NCBI GenBank assembly: GCA_021773635.1
Contig: JAJFJV010000021.1
Location: forward strand, 168,161 to 232,160
Reading direction: 5' to 3'
DNA length: 64,000 nucleotides
From: Gammaproteobacteria bacterium
Lineage (GTDB): Bacteria > Pseudomonadota > Gammaproteobacteria > HK1
Part shown: positions 57,576 to 64,000 of the stretch, piece after piece
Layout: every line of letters begins with the position of its first letter
Position numbering within the stretch: the stretch's first letter is position 1
Position numbers and translations under genes: made by a program
Notes under the pieces: model-generated
What the model saw: the letters and a program-made list of their open reading frames with translations, nothing else
What the model was told of the DNA's origin: nothing
Databases searched by the model: none

Positions 57576-57775
57576 CGCCCTCTCCTTCTCCGTTGCTTCT
57601 TTTCCTGCTCTGCATTCGCCTGGGCGGTCAGCGCCCGAGCAATGTTGGGGGAGGCCAGCGCCTCATCCAGGCTCATCCGTCGAGCCAGGCCAGGGGCCCT
57701 TTGAAACGCGGCTTCCAACGCCCCGTGCTCCACTCCCGGCTCCGGCATCCCCGGCAGGCTGATCTGCCCGTTCAC
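57551..57775 (-). CDS. Small phage protein, start uncertain
   Basis: The frame is open from a TTG at 57799. I prefer the GTG at 57775 (VNGQISLPGMPEPG), which gives 74 residues with a natural-looking helical and basic end (RRMSLDEALASPNIARALTAQANAEQEKKQRRRRGRW). It overlaps another candidate frame (57663-57896) by over 100 bases. Either the two genes overlap or a single gene is split by a frameshift. Confidence 0.5.
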   Translation of the reverse strand: MNGQISLPGMPEPGVEHGALEAAFQRAPGLARRMSLDEALASPNIARALTAQANAEQEKKQRRRRGRWPNYFKS

Positions 57776-57896
57776 GACGCGCCGCCAGCCAGTCGGCAAT
57801 CTCGCGCCCGAAGCAGCGAAGAATCGCCCCCTTTGGTGCCGCCACCTCGCCGTTGGTGCGGATATCGAGAGGTGGCAATCCGGGTGGGCATTTCAA
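57663..57896 (-). CDS. Candidate TTG-started frame, possibly the N-terminal part of a shifted gene
   Basis: TTG at 57896 overlaps the preceding TGA (TTGA) and reads MKCPPGLPPLDIRTNGEVAA, PKGAILRCFGREIADWLAARRE. This looks protein-like for about 40 residues, then becomes Gly/Ala/Pro-rich where the next frame becomes plausible. No ATG start exists. It may be the first half of a gene continued in the 57551 frame. Confidence 0.35.
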   Translation of the reverse strand: MKCPPGLPPLDIRTNGEVAAPKGAILRCFGREIADWLAARRERADQPAGDAGAGSGARGVGSRVSKGPWPGSTDEPG

Positions 57897-58054
57897 TTCC
57901 AGCCTCTCTGCACCCGGCGCAACAAAAGCCCAGGCAGTTCAAAAACCACCAGGGCAATCCAGAAGATGCCTGCCACGAAGACGAACAGCAGCGCAGACAA
58001 AAGCAGCCACAGGACGGCCAGCCAGTCGCGCACCAGATCCCAGATCTCACTCAT
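57893..58054 (-). CDS. Small membrane protein (53 residues)
   Basis: From ATG 58054 it reads MSEIWDLVRDWLAVLWLLLS and continues through one long or two short membrane helices (LFVFVAGIFWIALVVFELPGLLL) to RRVQRGWN. The start overlaps the CII-like gene's stop by 8 bases. A longer frame to 58300 is merely the CII region out of frame. The role is unknown. Confidence 0.65.
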   Translation of the reverse strand: MSEIWDLVRDWLAVLWLLLSALLFVFVAGIFWIALVVFELPGLLLRRVQRGWN

Positions 58055-58538
58055 CGATGAGCGCCTCCAGCCGGGACATAAACTCGAAAAAGCGCTGCAC
58101 GTGCTTATTGCCTCGCTGGCGGATTTCCTCCACCTCGTGGCGCTCAATACGGTGATCGGCCAAAGCATCACGCACCGCGCCGCAGGTCTGGCCGATGAAG
58201 GCCTGCCAGTCGGCATAGGCGGTGAGCAGTTCAACGTCAGAAACGCGGGAAAAATCAGGCAGAGGAACGCACACCTCGTGCAAGGTGGCCGCCTGCGCAT
58301 GCAGCATGCGGTGGTCGTGGCTTAGCAGCTGGTAAAGGGTGGCGTCCTCCAGCCCCAGCTTGTGGGTGAGAACGTCCGGATTCACTTCATTGGAGATGGT
58401 GCCGGCGGATTTGCCGGTGGCCGCAGCCAGCGCCCTGGCACCAGAAGGCGTGCCCGGCCCATGGCCACGGAACTCGTGGACCGTCAGCCAGGCCGCCTGT
58501 TGTAGCGGAGTCCAGTCCGCCCCGGGATGTGATCCCAT
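58047..58538 (-). CDS. Phage regulatory protein CII-like (CP76 family)
   Basis: This 163-residue protein has a DNA-binding-type N-terminus (GARALAAATGKSAGTISNEVNP with LTLxEA-like LGLEDATLYQLL) and the HDHRMLHAQA segment typical of the phage CII/CP76 family, then a helical C-terminus. Such proteins regulate early or lysogeny promoters. It lies two genes from the repressor switch, as expected, and heads the leftward operon of small genes. Confidence 0.75.
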   Translation of the reverse strand: MGSHPGADWTPLQQAAWLTVHEFRGHGPGTPSGARALAAATGKSAGTISNEVNPDVLTHKLGLEDATLYQLLSHDHRMLHAQAATLHEVCVPLPDFSRVSDVELLTAYADWQAFIGQTCGAVRDALADHRIERHEVEEIRQRGNKHVQRFFEFMSRLEALIDE

Positions 58539-58565
58539 GCCGCCCCCTCACGTCGACTGTGTGGT

Positions 58566-58680
58566 GGCGATTGGCTAGGGTAAATACGTGCGTGCTACGC
58601 TTTTACCCGAGGTGCTAAGGTGCTCTGTAAAGCCAATCGCCTCAATCGCCCCGGGTGGTTGCTAGAACAACCGCCTGGGG
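58566..58680. promoter_or_regulatory. Nested palindromes between the cro-like and CII-like genes
   Basis: GGCGATTGGCT (58566-58576) is perfectly repeated in inverse at 58631-58641. Inside it GGGTAAA (58578-58584) pairs with TTTACCC (58602-58608), next to tandem AGGTGCT copies (58610-58625). A third hairpin, CCCCGGGTGGTTG/CAACCGCCTGGGG (58649-58680, two internal mismatches), follows. The place corresponds to the nut/terminator region after cro in lambdoid phages. Confidence 0.55.
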
Positions 58681-58712
58681 CACCCTTCCTTAAATCTGTC
58701 TCCCTTCGCGGC

Positions 58713-58901
58713 CTATGCCGCTGCGGACTCCTCCGCACCCTCCGGGAGCAGGCCCTCCCGCCGGGCAGTTGCCATAACCCAATCGGCCCGCTTCTGATCC
58801 AATTCCTCCGGCCACTGGGAAACACCCTGCTTGCTGATCCTGAGCGCCCGCGCCAGCCTGCCTTGGGTCTTGAATATCTTGATTGCCTGCGATTTGGTCA
58901 T
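58713..58901 (-). CDS. Cro/YdaS-like repressor
   Basis: This 62-residue protein (MTKSQAIKIFKTQGRLARAL) has a helix-turn-helix with GRLARALRISKQGVSQW, as in YdaS/Cro-type proteins encoded opposite phage repressors. ATG 58901 is chosen; the frame to 59015 crosses the promoter. It is divergent from the CI-like gene with 75 bases between starts, which is the early/lysogeny switch layout. Confidence 0.82.
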   Translation of the reverse strand: MTKSQAIKIFKTQGRLARALRISKQGVSQWPEELDQKRADWVMATARREGLLPEGAEESAAA

Positions 58902-58932
58902 GACAGCCACAAGTGAAGTGTCGTTGAGTATA

Positions 58933-58972
58933 AATATGAAGGACGATTCACAAAGAGTCAAGTACGCTTGAC
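58933..58972 (-). promoter_or_regulatory. Leftward early promoter with overlapping operator palindrome
   Basis: On the minus strand TTGACT (58961-58956) and CATATT (58938-58933) are 17 bases apart. The perfect inverted repeat GTCAAG-TACG-CTTGAC (58957-58972) overlaps the -35 box and lies just before the CI start, so repressor binding there would block the early operon and could affect its own gene. Confidence 0.55.
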
Positions 58973-58976
58973 CCCC

Positions 58977-59366
58977 ATGGCCCCTATCGACGAACGAATC
59001 AGGGAGCTGCGACACCGACTAGGGCTTACACAAAAGGAAATTGGAAGAGAGGCCGGCGTGACAAATGCTGCCGTCTCCGCGTGGGAACGCGGCATAACCA
59101 AGCCAGAGCGTGACGCACTCCTGGCCCTCCAGCACACGATGCGGGTAAACCCGCGGTGGATACTGTACGGGGAAGAACCGTGGAGATTCCCTCCAACAAG
59201 CCCCCGTGGACAAGGGGCGGTCGCCGAGGATGGGGGCGCTTACAACACGCTGGCGGACGCCATAATGCCGGAATTACTGAGGATCATCGCCAGGATGAGC
59301 AAGAGGCGTCAGAAGGCATTGACTGAGCTGCTGCAGGCGCAGGAGGATGACGGGAAGGAAGGCTGA
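58977..59366 (+). CDS. CI-like XRE-family repressor
   Basis: This protein of about 129 residues starts at ATG 58977 (MAPIDERIRELRHRLGLTQKEIG). The XRE helix-turn-helix is RLGLTQKEIGREAGVTNAAVSAWERG. It lacks a LexA-type S24 peptidase domain, so it is not a self-cleaving repressor of the lambda CI type. Its last codons (AQEDDGKEG) lie in a 44-base sequence repeated at the end of the next gene. Confidence 0.85.
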   Translation: MAPIDERIRELRHRLGLTQKEIGREAGVTNAAVSAWERGITKPERDALLALQHTMRVNPRWILYGEEPWRFPPTSPRGQGAVAEDGGAYNTLADAIMPELLRIIARMSKRRQKALTELLQAQEDDGKEG

Positions 59367-60216
59367 AGGGTGATCAAGCGCGATTTAGCTAGGGAGGAAT
59401 CATGGCGAATATACCGAAGAAGGTGAAGGACCGGCTTGTTCGGGAGGTGGCACGGTTCAAGAAGATCCTTGAAAACGCGAGTGACCGGGACGTGAACGAG
59501 TCTGATACGGTCACCATCGTCACGGACATGCTGGCCGCCGTGTTTGGATTCGACAAATATACCGAAGTGACCAGCGAACAGGCCATCCGGGGAACATACT
59601 GCGATCTCGCTGTGTGCCTGGACGGGAAGATGAAATACCTGATCGAGGTCAAGGCAATCGGCCTCACGCTCAAGGAAAACCACCTCCGCCAGGTCGTCAA
59701 CTATGGCGCAAATCACGGAATTCCCTGGGTCGTTCTCACAAATGGCTTAACGTGGGACATCTACCGCATCCGCTTTGAACAACCCATCGCATGGGACCAC
59801 CTTTGCTCCTTCAACTTCCTGGATGTAAATCCGCGCCAACAAGAAGATTTGGAGCGGCTATATATCCTCTGCCGCGACGGAGTGGTTAAGGCAGCCATCG
59901 ACGCCTTCCATGACCACACCCGGAACGTCAACCGCTTCGTGATCGGGGCGATAGTGGCTTCCGACGCAGTAGTAAATGTCGTGCGGCGTGAGATCCGGAA
60001 GATATCACCCGGAATCAAAGTCACCCCCGATGAAATTGGCAGGATACTGGAGAGCGAGGTCCTTAAGCGAGACGTGGTTGAGGGTGATGCCGCCGACGAT
60101 GCCAAAGTCCGAATACGCAAGGTTGCTGCCGCTATTAAACGCCGCAAGGCCCAATCATCTGGGGTTGCGAGAGCACAGGAGGATGGCGGGAAGGAAGGCT
60201 GAAGGGAGATCAGGCA
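59337..60216 (+). repeat. 44-base direct repeats bracketing the nuclease gene
   Basis: 59337-59380 and 60173-60216 match at 39 of 44 positions and are 836 bases apart. Each copy encodes the C-terminus AQED(D/G)GKEG of the gene that ends in it, plus the following ribosome-site region. The arrangement suggests that the nuclease gene was inserted, or arose by duplication, through these repeats. Confidence 0.8.
59402..60202 (+). CDS. HsdR-N-like PD-(D/E)xK nuclease, stand-alone
   Basis: This 266-residue protein starts after GGGAGG. Residues ~35-120 form a type I restriction R-subunit nuclease core: Asp68 in TYCDLAV, Glu82-x-Lys84 in LIEVKAIG, and the QxxxY motif QVVNY (97-101) followed by GIPWVVLTNGLTWDIYRI. 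No helicase domain and no methylase or specificity genes accompany it. The C-terminal ~120 residues are helical and basic (VRIRKVAAAIKRRKA). It lies directly after the repressor, a site where prophages keep accessory cargo, so an anti-phage or exclusion role is plausible but unproven. Confidence 0.8.
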   Translation: MANIPKKVKDRLVREVARFKKILENASDRDVNESDTVTIVTDMLAAVFGFDKYTEVTSEQAIRGTYCDLAVCLDGKMKYLIEVKAIGLTLKENHLRQVVNYGANHGIPWVVLTNGLTWDIYRIRFEQPIAWDHLCSFNFLDVNPRQQEDLERLYILCRDGVVKAAIDAFHDHTRNVNRFVIGAIVASDAVVNVVRREIRKISPGIKVTPDEIGRILESEVLKRDVVEGDAADDAKVRIRKVAAAIKRRKAQSSGVARAQEDGGKEG

Positions 60217-60543
60217 GTGAAAACCCAATACATCTGCACGAGTTGCCACAGCCCAAGCTACGGGGCTGAAAAAACACGCGGGAGCGGAAAGCTCGCCGTG
60301 GGATTATGGGGCGTTGGGCTCTTCTTCCTTTTGCTGCTGGGCCCCCTATGGGCTATCCCCGTCCTGATCATCGCCCTCGTCTACACCATCTGGATGTTCG
60401 CTTCCAAGGCACTCATATGCCCATCCTGCGGAAAGCCGGATCTTGTATCCACCGACAGCCCCGTGGGCATGGAAATCACGAAGTCCGCAGGGGGTGGAGA
60501 CGACCGGGAAAACTGGATCAAGGAACTGGAACGCGGCGGCTGA
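60217..60543 (+). CDS. Membrane protein with split zinc ribbon
   Basis: This 108-residue protein starts at GTG. CxxC pairs Cys7/Cys10 (CTSC) and Cys68/Cys71 (CPSC) flank two transmembrane stretches (VGLWGVGLFFLLLLGPLWAIPVLIIALVYTIWMF). The two half-sites would meet on one membrane face to bind zinc. An acidic, soluble tail follows (GGGDDRENWIKELERGG). It lies 14 bases after the nuclease gene and may be co-expressed. The function is unknown. Confidence 0.7.
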   Translation: MKTQYICTSCHSPSYGAEKTRGSGKLAVGLWGVGLFFLLLLGPLWAIPVLIIALVYTIWMFASKALICPSCGKPDLVSTDSPVGMEITKSAGGGDDRENWIKELERGG

Positions 60544-60618
60544 AGTAGTCCCGAAGAATTCCAGGGCCCCGGCCGGGCTCGGGAGACTTGTGAATCATCT
60601 TAATCGGAGCCAGCGGGT

Positions 60619-61197
60619 ATGGAAGCTAAGGAAGTTATTGATGATCTACGGTCCGCACTAAAAGAAGTTGAGGATCTCCATAAAGATACGGTCTCTATAA
60701 TTGCCCTAAATAAATATCTTTCCGAACTCGAAAAACGGTCTGATGAGTCGCTAGAGTTCAGAAAGATGGAACACGAAAGCTCATTGGCTTATTACAACGC
60801 CCAAATGACGGACCGCATAGAGATGTTCCGGTCTGTCATAGAAGCCGGGCGCGAAGCCTTAAAGGCGGTGGTTCTAATCAATGGAGGTGCTGCCGTTGCC
60901 GCACTTGGTTTTATCGGGGCTATATTTTCAAGGGCGGCGCCTTCGGCCTTGGGTCTTGGCCTGGCTTCTTCGCTCCTTCTGTTTGGAAGCGGGGTCCTGG
61001 CGGCAGCCGTGGGGTTTGGTGTGCGGTACCTCGCCCAATGGTGTTACGCATCAGATTTGGAAGGAACTGGCCACACCTTTAACGGTCTGTCCATCTTGCT
61101 TGTCATTGCCGCCTATGCGCTCTTCGGCTGCGGTGTCTATGGGATCTACGAGACTTTAACCGTGCTATTCACTCCGGTCGTTCCCGCCGCTGGTTAG
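60619..61197 (+). CDS. Coiled-coil membrane protein of unknown function
   Basis: This 192-residue protein has an N-terminal helical or coiled-coil region (about residues 1-80: LRSALKEVEDLHKDTVSIIAL, YLSELEKRSDESLEF), then three transmembrane segments near 83-103, 109-135 and 155-182. The first part uses more A/T-rich codons than its neighbours, which hints at a separate origin. The layout (cytoplasmic coiled coil plus membrane pore-like part) recalls effector proteins of defence systems, but no family is identified. Confidence 0.65.
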   Translation: MEAKEVIDDLRSALKEVEDLHKDTVSIIALNKYLSELEKRSDESLEFRKMEHESSLAYYNAQMTDRIEMFRSVIEAGREALKAVVLINGGAAVAALGFIGAIFSRAAPSALGLGLASSLLLFGSGVLAAAVGFGVRYLAQWCYASDLEGTGHTFNGLSILLVIAAYALFGCGVYGIYETLTVLFTPVVPAAG

Positions 61198-61204
61198 CGG
61201 CCCC

Positions 61205-61420
61205 TCACACAAAATAAACCTCCGCCGGGGCGGCTGCGGCTGCTTGGGCCCGACCATCCCGCAACGTCACGCGATCATCGATGCTGATGCCACCGGGGTC
61301 CGGTGCCAGGATGATGCCGGCGGGGGTGGCGATGTGGAGTTCACCGCCCTGGATTTTGGCCACCTTCCCCGCGATATCACGGCTGGGGGCAAGGATTTCG
61401 CGTAGTGGTTCCAGGCTCAT
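61205..61420 (-). CDS. Small phage tail-region protein
   Basis: This 71-residue protein (MSLEPLREILAPSRDIAGKV) is beta-rich (GELHIATPAGIILAPDPGGISIDDRVTL). Its ATG overlaps the stop of the tail protein gene by 4 bases (ATGA), so it is the last gene of the leftward tail operon, convergent with the accessory genes. Confidence 0.65.
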   Translation of the reverse strand: MSLEPLREILAPSRDIAGKVAKIQGGELHIATPAGIILAPDPGGISIDDRVTLRDGRAQAAAAAPAEVYFV

Positions 61421-63912
61421 GGGCGCAGCACCTCCAGCAGGGTTTCCAGTTTCGGGCCGGCGGCGCGGTGTTCGATGGTTTGCACCTGGCCGCGCCAGCT
61501 CGCGCCTTGCAGGGCGTCGTGGACTTCCAGTAGCTGCCCGGGCTCCACGCCTACACGAAAAATCGCCGTTAGCCGCACCGTTTGTAGGCCTTCGCCTACA
61601 TCGATGTCGGCCCTTCCCCGCTCCAAAGCGACCGGAACGCTACCGATTAAGGGCTCAATGACCTCGGTTCCCGGGTGCAGGCCGTCGCCACGCTGGGCGA
61701 TGATGTTGACCCGGCCTCCGCCGGGGCGGTCCTCGATGGTGCTGGCTTGCAGCAGCACGTCCACGGGGAATTCCGCCTCACCGCCGGCGGTCTGGGGCGA
61801 GTCGAGGCCCCAGGCCTTGGCGGATACGGTGTAGCGCACGCGGGCGATGGCCACGCCGGCGCCGGCGGCGTTGAGGGTGATGCGATCGTCCGCCAGGGTG
61901 AGGGCTCCGAGGGCCGTTCCCAGCCAGGTGACCGTGTCGATCGACACGGCGGGCAGGCGCAGGCGGGCGGTGGCGCCGTCAAAACTCAAGTCCTCGGTTA
62001 GCTGATAGCTGAGATCCGGGCCAGCCAACAGGCTGCCGGCGGAACCGGTGACGGTTTCCACCTCCACCCCGGGGCCAAGATGCGCCAGCAGGTGGGCGGT
62101 TTCGCCGCCGGCGAAGCTGCTCGCGCCCGCGTTCAGGCCATCCTCCCGGCCGTCCACCTCGGCGGAGAGGAAGCCGGAGTCCGCCGGGGCATCGCGCACT
62201 GTAATCCTGTCCACCCGCCGCGTGGGCCTTCTTGTCTCCTGGGATGTCAGGTTATCGGCCGCGTCGGTGTAGGTATGATCCACCGTCGCTGTAGGCCAAT
62301 CCGGCACACGGGTCGGGAAACGGTGCCGGACGATGAGGGTGCCATCCCGCGCACTCTCCACCACCGCCCCGGCGGCCCGGGCAATGGAGCGCACCACCTC
62401 GATGGGTTCCGCATCGGTCACCGCAAGCCGCCCGGCAGGGATCTGCCAGTCGAGGATCTGCCAGATGATGGCCTCCCCCGCTGCTTCTTCCGCCGCCGCG
62501 CGTGCGCCGATCGGAGATGCCCAGGTCTTGGTGAGGCGGGTGGCGCGGGGTGCGGCGTGTTTCGCCCCCGGCGAAAGCCCGGTAATGATCGCCTGCGGTG
62601 CGCTCACGCCGGTGCGGTTGAGATTCTTGTTGTCGATGATGAAGGCATAGGTCTCGCCGGCGATCGCCAGGCTGAAGGCATCGTCCTCCGCCAGCCCCGC
62701 GTAATCTTCCACCCGCGCCAGCTCCACGTTGGCGGCCCAGAAGGTGCCGCTGGCGCTGAGGGATGCCTGCAGCACCTCGATCGGCAGGCCGGCAACGGTC
62801 ATCTGGATGGAATCGCTGCTGAACACCGTGGCCGGGCTGGATAGATCGTAAATCATGCGGAGTCGGGTCTGTACCGGATTCAGCGCAGTCAGATCCCAGG
62901 GCAACCGGAGCGTTGCCTGCACTGGCGTGGTGCCTGTGTACGGCATCCTCAGCCGGCCCTGCACCGGTGTCTCGATGGACCAGGGCAGGTGCAGGCGGTT
63001 GCTCACGCGATAATGGATGGGAATGCGCAGCCGTGCGGTCACCGGCACGCGCCAGGGCAAACGCAGGCGCGTGCCAACGCGGATGTCCCAAGGCATACGC
63101 AACCGGGCGCGCAATTTCTGCTCTCCCTGCCCGGCCACCCCGATCAAGGGTAGGTTGATTGTGGCATTGGCATGGATGGTGGGTACTGTGGCGGCGCCGC
63201 CGGCACTCAGCGGTGGGAGATTGATAACCCCATCACCATGCACCGTGGGCACGGAGGCAGCGCCGGAAACCCCGAGCGCGGGCAGATTGATGGTGCCATT
63301 GGCCACGGTGGGGTTGTCCACGCCGCCGGTGAAGCCGCTAGGCGCAGAATAGGTGAAAGCACTGGCGCCGAAGTTGGCGGTGAGCACCCCCGGCCAGGGC
63401 ACGGTGGCCGCCGGGAAATAGCTGCCCGCCGCGATGCTGGCAAAGGCCGCGCTGGTGGTGGTGCCGGCCTCTATTTCGGCCAGCACGGTCGCGCTGGAGT
63501 CTGATCCGTCGCCGTCTATCCATGATCCATTGAGGGAAAACCACACAGCATTGTTATCGAGATCCAATGCCACCCCAATAACATCCCCAACAGCGGGGGT
63601 AGATCCATAGCTGGCACCGGCCACGCCGGCCCGGTATTTCTGCCCGGATGAGCTTTCGTAGCCCATCCCCGAGTCCGCCGGCTGGGCCTGGGCACCGAGC
63701 AGAATTGCCAGGCTGTGCACCGAAGTGGCCACGCCCACCGTGATATTGCCGGCATCCGTGCCGATGGTGATTTCCCAGTAGAACTTGCCGCCGCCCTTGG
63801 CGATCGTGGCCCGAACGAGATCATTCCCCCCGGCCCCTGTGGCGGTCAGATTCCCGTTGGATAGGGTGATATCCGGGTCTTTATCAGCCGGATTCCAGGT
63901 AGCGAAGCCCAC
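61417..63912 (-). CDS. Phage tail tip/fibre protein with SPRY-like and tandem repeats
   Basis: This 831-residue protein starts at GTG. Residues ~1-190 resemble a SPRY/concanavalin-like domain (GGGKFYWEITIGTDAGNITVGVA, GDVIGVALDLDNNAVWFSLNG). Three ~25-residue repeats follow (INLPALGVSGAASVPTVHGDG type), then seven RLR(L/M)PW-type repeats at about 268-360. A long C-terminal part (VDRITVRDAPADSG, ETAHLLAHLGPG) looks like a tail-hub or tip region. It probably contacts the host surface. The repeats suggest receptor-range variation. Confidence 0.75.
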   Translation of the reverse strand: MGFATWNPADKDPDITLSNGNLTATGAGGNDLVRATIAKGGGKFYWEITIGTDAGNITVGVATSVHSLAILLGAQAQPADSGMGYESSSGQKYRAGVAGASYGSTPAVGDVIGVALDLDNNAVWFSLNGSWIDGDGSDSSATVLAEIEAGTTTSAAFASIAAGSYFPAATVPWPGVLTANFGASAFTYSAPSGFTGGVDNPTVANGTINLPALGVSGAASVPTVHGDGVINLPPLSAGGAATVPTIHANATINLPLIGVAGQGEQKLRARLRMPWDIRVGTRLRLPWRVPVTARLRIPIHYRVSNRLHLPWSIETPVQGRLRMPYTGTTPVQATLRLPWDLTALNPVQTRLRMIYDLSSPATVFSSDSIQMTVAGLPIEVLQASLSASGTFWAANVELARVEDYAGLAEDDAFSLAIAGETYAFIIDNKNLNRTGVSAPQAIITGLSPGAKHAAPRATRLTKTWASPIGARAAAEEAAGEAIIWQILDWQIPAGRLAVTDAEPIEVVRSIARAAGAVVESARDGTLIVRHRFPTRVPDWPTATVDHTYTDAADNLTSQETRRPTRRVDRITVRDAPADSGFLSAEVDGREDGLNAGASSFAGGETAHLLAHLGPGVEVETVTGSAGSLLAGPDLSYQLTEDLSFDGATARLRLPAVSIDTVTWLGTALGALTLADDRITLNAAGAGVAIARVRYTVSAKAWGLDSPQTAGGEAEFPVDVLLQASTIEDRPGGGRVNIIAQRGDGLHPGTEVIEPLIGSVPVALERGRADIDVGEGLQTVRLTAIFRVGVEPGQLLEVHDALQGASWRGQVQTIEHRAAGPKLETLLEVLRP

Positions 63913-63924
63913 GGGGAGGGTTCC

Positions 63925-64000
63925 TTACGCTGCGGGTTCGGTGAGGGTGAAACTATCGATAGTGAGCGGTTCGTTAATCACCAGCGCGGCAGTAAATTCA
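63925..64000 (-). CDS. Upstream phage structural gene, partial
   Basis: The minus strand at the window edge reads EFTAALVINEPLTIDSFTLT and EPAA, ending at TAA (63927-63925), 12 bases before the GTG of the tail protein. Only 24 codons are visible. It is presumably another tail-region gene. The product cannot be named. Confidence 0.5.
   Translation of the reverse strand, partial: EFTAALVINEPLTIDSFTLTEPAA

Overview
The window looks like a gammaproteobacterial chromosome of moderately high GC. The support is the gene content and order: dnaQ-rnhA-methyltransferase next to mltD, the thrS-infC-rpmI-rplT-pheS-pheT-ihfA-merR cluster with tRNA-Pro, and an Mla-type lipid transport operon. The genus cannot be named from sequence reading alone.

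Positions 1-13.5 kb hold housekeeping and signalling genes: DNA repair and replication (dnaQ partial, rnhA), lytic transglycosylase mltD, a Ser/Thr kinase fused to a cyclic-nucleotide-binding-like domain, fabI, an HNH protein, metH behind a structured leader, an FHA membrane protein, an M17 aminopeptidase and a DUF3307 protein. From 13.5 to 21.3 kb, on the minus strand, lies a lipid ABC transporter operon (permease, ATPase, MCE protein, lipoprotein). Its STAS subunit is preceded by two large proteins that each carry a PP2C-type phosphatase and an RsbW-like ATPase domain, which suggests partner-switching control of lipid transport. A 163-bp palindromic MITE-like element splits this operon.

From 21.4 to 34.3 kb is a surface or secretion block: a two-partner secretion pair (TpsB, and a TpsA exoprotein of about 2,330 residues), a secreted FecR-domain protein, a SapC-family protein, a sulfotransferase and a rhodanese-MoeB fusion. 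From 34.5 to 45.5 kb is the translation cluster, with infC starting at a rare AUC codon, then tRNA-Val, uvrB and an AspC-type aminotransferase.

From tRNA-Asn (45,565) to the window end is an integrated phage-like element. A large serine recombinase reads into the tRNA, antisense to it. Next come a tyrosine recombinase in a repeat-rich region, a primase-helicase, a leftward early operon of many small overlapping genes (HNH nuclease, a short tyrosine recombinase, CII-like), a cro/cI-type switch near 58.9 kb, rightward accessory genes (an HsdR-like nuclease and two membrane proteins) and then leftward tail genes that run off the end. The other end of the element is not in the window.

The most novel-looking parts are: the accessory nuclease and membrane genes, with direct repeats bracketing the nuclease; the recombinase/tRNA overlap; the partner-switch/Mla operon; and the repeat-rich regulatory region at 47.3-49.2 kb.
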